Below, piece by piece: positions 62,487 through 64,000 of a DNA stretch of 64,000 nt. The notes under the pieces were generated by a model that saw only the letters and a list, made by a program, of their open reading frames with translations, was not told the origin of the DNA and did not search any database. A program made the translations under genes and the position numbers. Source of the stretch: J054 sp963850255 (GTDB lineage: Bacteria > Pseudomonadota > Gammaproteobacteria > Steroidobacterales > GCA-2729495). Each line of letters starts with the position of its first letter. The first letter of the stretch is position 1. The DNA lies in the NCBI GenBank assembly GCA_963850255.1, contig CAWKLL010000049.1, positions 1 to 64,000 on the forward strand, read 5' to 3'.

Positions 62487-64000
62487 ATGCACCCACGGAA
62501 ACGGATTTTCGGCACTCCCCTGCTCGCCCTGCTGGCGACCTCGTTTTTTGCCGTCGCGCAGGCGCAAACCGATGACCGCGTCCTGTATCACGAGTCGCTA
62601 CGACCGGCAGCGCCGATCGTCGCCCGCTTGCAGGCAGAGGGCGCAGCCAGGCTTGCTGATAGCCTGAGTTTCGAGGCCTTCGGTCGCCGCTTCGATCTGC
62701 TGCTGGAGGAAAACGGCAGCCTTAACCGCCAGCGACGTTCAACGCACTACACCTTGTACAGGGGCCGCCTGGAAGGCCTGCCTGGATCCTGGGTGCGGCT
62801 GATGCAAGACGGCGAGCAGCTGTCCGGCATGTTCTCCGACGGCAGCGACACCTATGTGATTGAGCCCTACGTGCGCGCTGCCGAGCGGCTGGTGCAACCC
62901 GGCACCGGCAACGACATGCCCAACGTAATCTATCGGCTTGCCGACGTGCTACTGCCGGCCGGCGCCCTGAGCTGCGATGCGCGCCCACCGGTGGCGGAAG
63001 CCACAGCGGCCGACGTTATGGACAGCATGCTCGAGGAACTCGGCGAATTACCGCGCCTGCGCGCCACCGGGGCGACCCAGCGTATTACGCTGGGGGCCGT
63101 CGCCGACTATGAATTCTTTGAGAATTTCGGCGCCGACAGCGAGGCCGAGATCCTCGCCCGGTTAAACGTGGTCGACGGAATCTTCAGCGATCAGTTCGGT
63201 ATGACCCTGTCGGTGCAGGACGTCGACATTTTCGAATTCCCCATCGACCCCTTCGACTCGACGGATCCGGGCATCCTGCTCGATGAAGTTTCCAGCTACC
63301 GGCAGGAGAACCAGGGTCAATACGGCCTGACCCACCTGTTTACCTACAAGAACCTGAACGGCACCACGCGCGGCATTGCCTGGCTGGGTGGCGCCTGTCG
63401 CAACCTGTTCGGTGCGGCACTTAGCCAGCAGCGCTCAGCCAGCCTGACCACCGGCGCGTTAACCGCGGCGCATGAAATCGGCCACAACTTTAATTCGCCG
63501 CATGATGGCGAAGCGCCCGGCCCCGGCGACCCGCCGAACCCCTGCCAGAATATTGGCGGCGATTTTCTCATGTCACCGACCATTACCGGCAGCAGCACCT
63601 TCTCGCAATGTAGCCTGGACCAGATGGATGCATTCCTGGCCACGCCTACAGCCTCCTGTGTCACGGACGTCGGACCCGACGGCATCGACCTGGTCGGCGT
63701 GCCGAACACACTTAACCTGGTTATCGATGGCAGCAGCCCGCTCAATTTCACCATCGTCAACACGGGCGCCGGCACCATCAGTGACGTAACGCTGGAAATC
63801 AGCCTGGCGGATCCGCTGCTACTGAGCAATGCGCCGGCAGAATGCGACCTGATCGTCGGCCCACAGCCGATTTGTGTGTTTGGCACATTGGAAGGTGGAA
63901 ATTCTCTACCGGTAGAACTGGAATTCACCAGCGCCGAAGTGAGTTCGACCCAGGTCATTCTGCAACTGAGCAATAGCGATACGCCCGACGTGATTTCCGA
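62487..64000 (+). CDS. Exported zinc metalloprotease of the metzincin (reprolysin/M12B-like) type, 3' end outside window
   Basis: The frame starts at ATG 62487 and is open to the window edge (about 504 codons). A signal peptide (GTPLLALLATSFFAVAQAQ) is followed by a propeptide-like region (RRSTHYTLYRGRLEGLPGSWVRLMQDGEQLSGMFSDGSDTYVIEP) similar to the M12B propeptide. The catalytic domain has HEIGHNFNSPHD (His329, Glu330, His333, His339) and a Met-turn-like DFLMSP. Beyond about residue 400 come repeat-like beta domains (DGIDLVGVPNTLNLVIDGSSPLNFTIVNTGAGTISDVTLEISL), similar to DUF11/CARDB-type surface modules. It is probably secreted and may carry a sorting tail beyond the window. Confidence 0.9.
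   Translation, partial: MHPRKRIFGTPLLALLATSFFAVAQAQTDDRVLYHESLRPAAPIVARLQAEGAARLADSLSFEAFGRRFDLLLEENGSLNRQRRSTHYTLYRGRLEGLPGSWVRLMQDGEQLSGMFSDGSDTYVIEPYVRAAERLVQPGTGNDMPNVIYRLADVLLPAGALSCDARPPVAEATAADVMDSMLEELGELPRLRATGATQRITLGAVADYEFFENFGADSEAEILARLNVVDGIFSDQFGMTLSVQDVDIFEFPIDPFDSTDPGILLDEVSSYRQENQGQYGLTHLFTYKNLNGTTRGIAWLGGACRNLFGAALSQQRSASLTTGALTAAHEIGHNFNSPHDGEAPGPGDPPNPCQNIGGDFLMSPTITGSSTFSQCSLDQMDAFLATPTASCVTDVGPDGIDLVGVPNTLNLVIDGSSPLNFTIVNTGAGTISDVTLEISLADPLLLSNAPAECDLIVGPQPICVFGTLEGGNSLPVELEFTSAEVSSTQVILQLSNSDTPDVIS

Overview
The window looks like chromosome from a GC-rich (about 60% by eye) Gram-negative bacterium, most likely a free-living gammaproteobacterium. The supports are a homodimer-type pyruvate dehydrogenase E1 (AceE), an OxyR with both redox cysteines in the enterobacterial spacing, an AvtA-type transaminase, bioF-bioD-bioA, a TonB-dependent receptor, and exported proteins ending in exosortase-type (VPVPA) or GlyGly-type C-terminal sorting signals. 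I cannot name the genus. I see no tRNA, rRNA, CRISPR array, prophage or intact insertion sequence.

Layout. 0-8 kb: the end of a nitrilase-like gene, a GspH/FimT pseudopilin, a large exported repeat protein, a GGDEF-EAL protein, a methyltransferase and an exported flavin amine oxidase. 8-13 kb: nadA-nadB (NAD synthesis) and a leftward pair encoding an exported FMN 2-hydroxyacid oxidase and an NTF2-like protein. 13-16 kb: a solitary, heavily frameshifted aceE and a second degraded AceE tail. 15.9-18.5 kb: a tandem duplication of about 1.3 kb, carrying a sorting-signal protein and the 5' end of a CitE-like lyase gene. 18.3-26.5 kb: a methylmalonyl-CoA island (CitE-like lyase, mutase, pccB, pccA, meaB, epimerase) that converts propionyl-CoA to succinyl-CoA; pccB and pccA are frameshifted. 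26.5-33.3 kb: an exported SDR, an ExeA-like ATPase, a FabD paralogue, an oxidative-stress block (peroxiredoxin-glutaredoxin fusion and dps, divergent from oxyR) and a heptosyltransferase-like gene. 33.3-41.5 kb: leftward genes for an AvtA transaminase, a Tat-type ThDP enzyme, a TonB receptor and an exported carboxylesterase. 41.7-50.5 kb: an orphan structured RNA candidate, two aldehyde dehydrogenases, a PqqC/CADD-like oxidase, a tight operon (Rieske oxygenase, 2-oxoglutarate dioxygenase, methyltransferase, small protein) and a nitrilase-like protein. 50.7-57.2 kb: TVP38 membrane protein plus flavin disulfide oxidoreductase, a MacAB-like transporter and a hypoxanthine-DNA glycosylase. 57.2-64 kb: bioF-bioD-bioA, a metallo-beta-lactamase-fold hydrolase, a luciferase-like oxidoreductase and the start of a metzincin protease.

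The least conventional parts are (1) the 43-50 kb oxidase/methyltransferase neighbourhood with its Ser-for-Cys nitrilase-like protein, which has a paralogue at the window's left edge; (2) the TonB receptor with an exported ThDP enzyme and esterase; (3) an RNA candidate at 41.7 kb ending in a terminator that serves no visible gene on its strand; and (4) two patches (13.2-15.4 and 21.9-24.4 kb) saturated with single-base frameshifts while neighbouring genes are clean. The last is more likely sequence error than biology, and aceE, pccB and pccA should be read as full-length genes.
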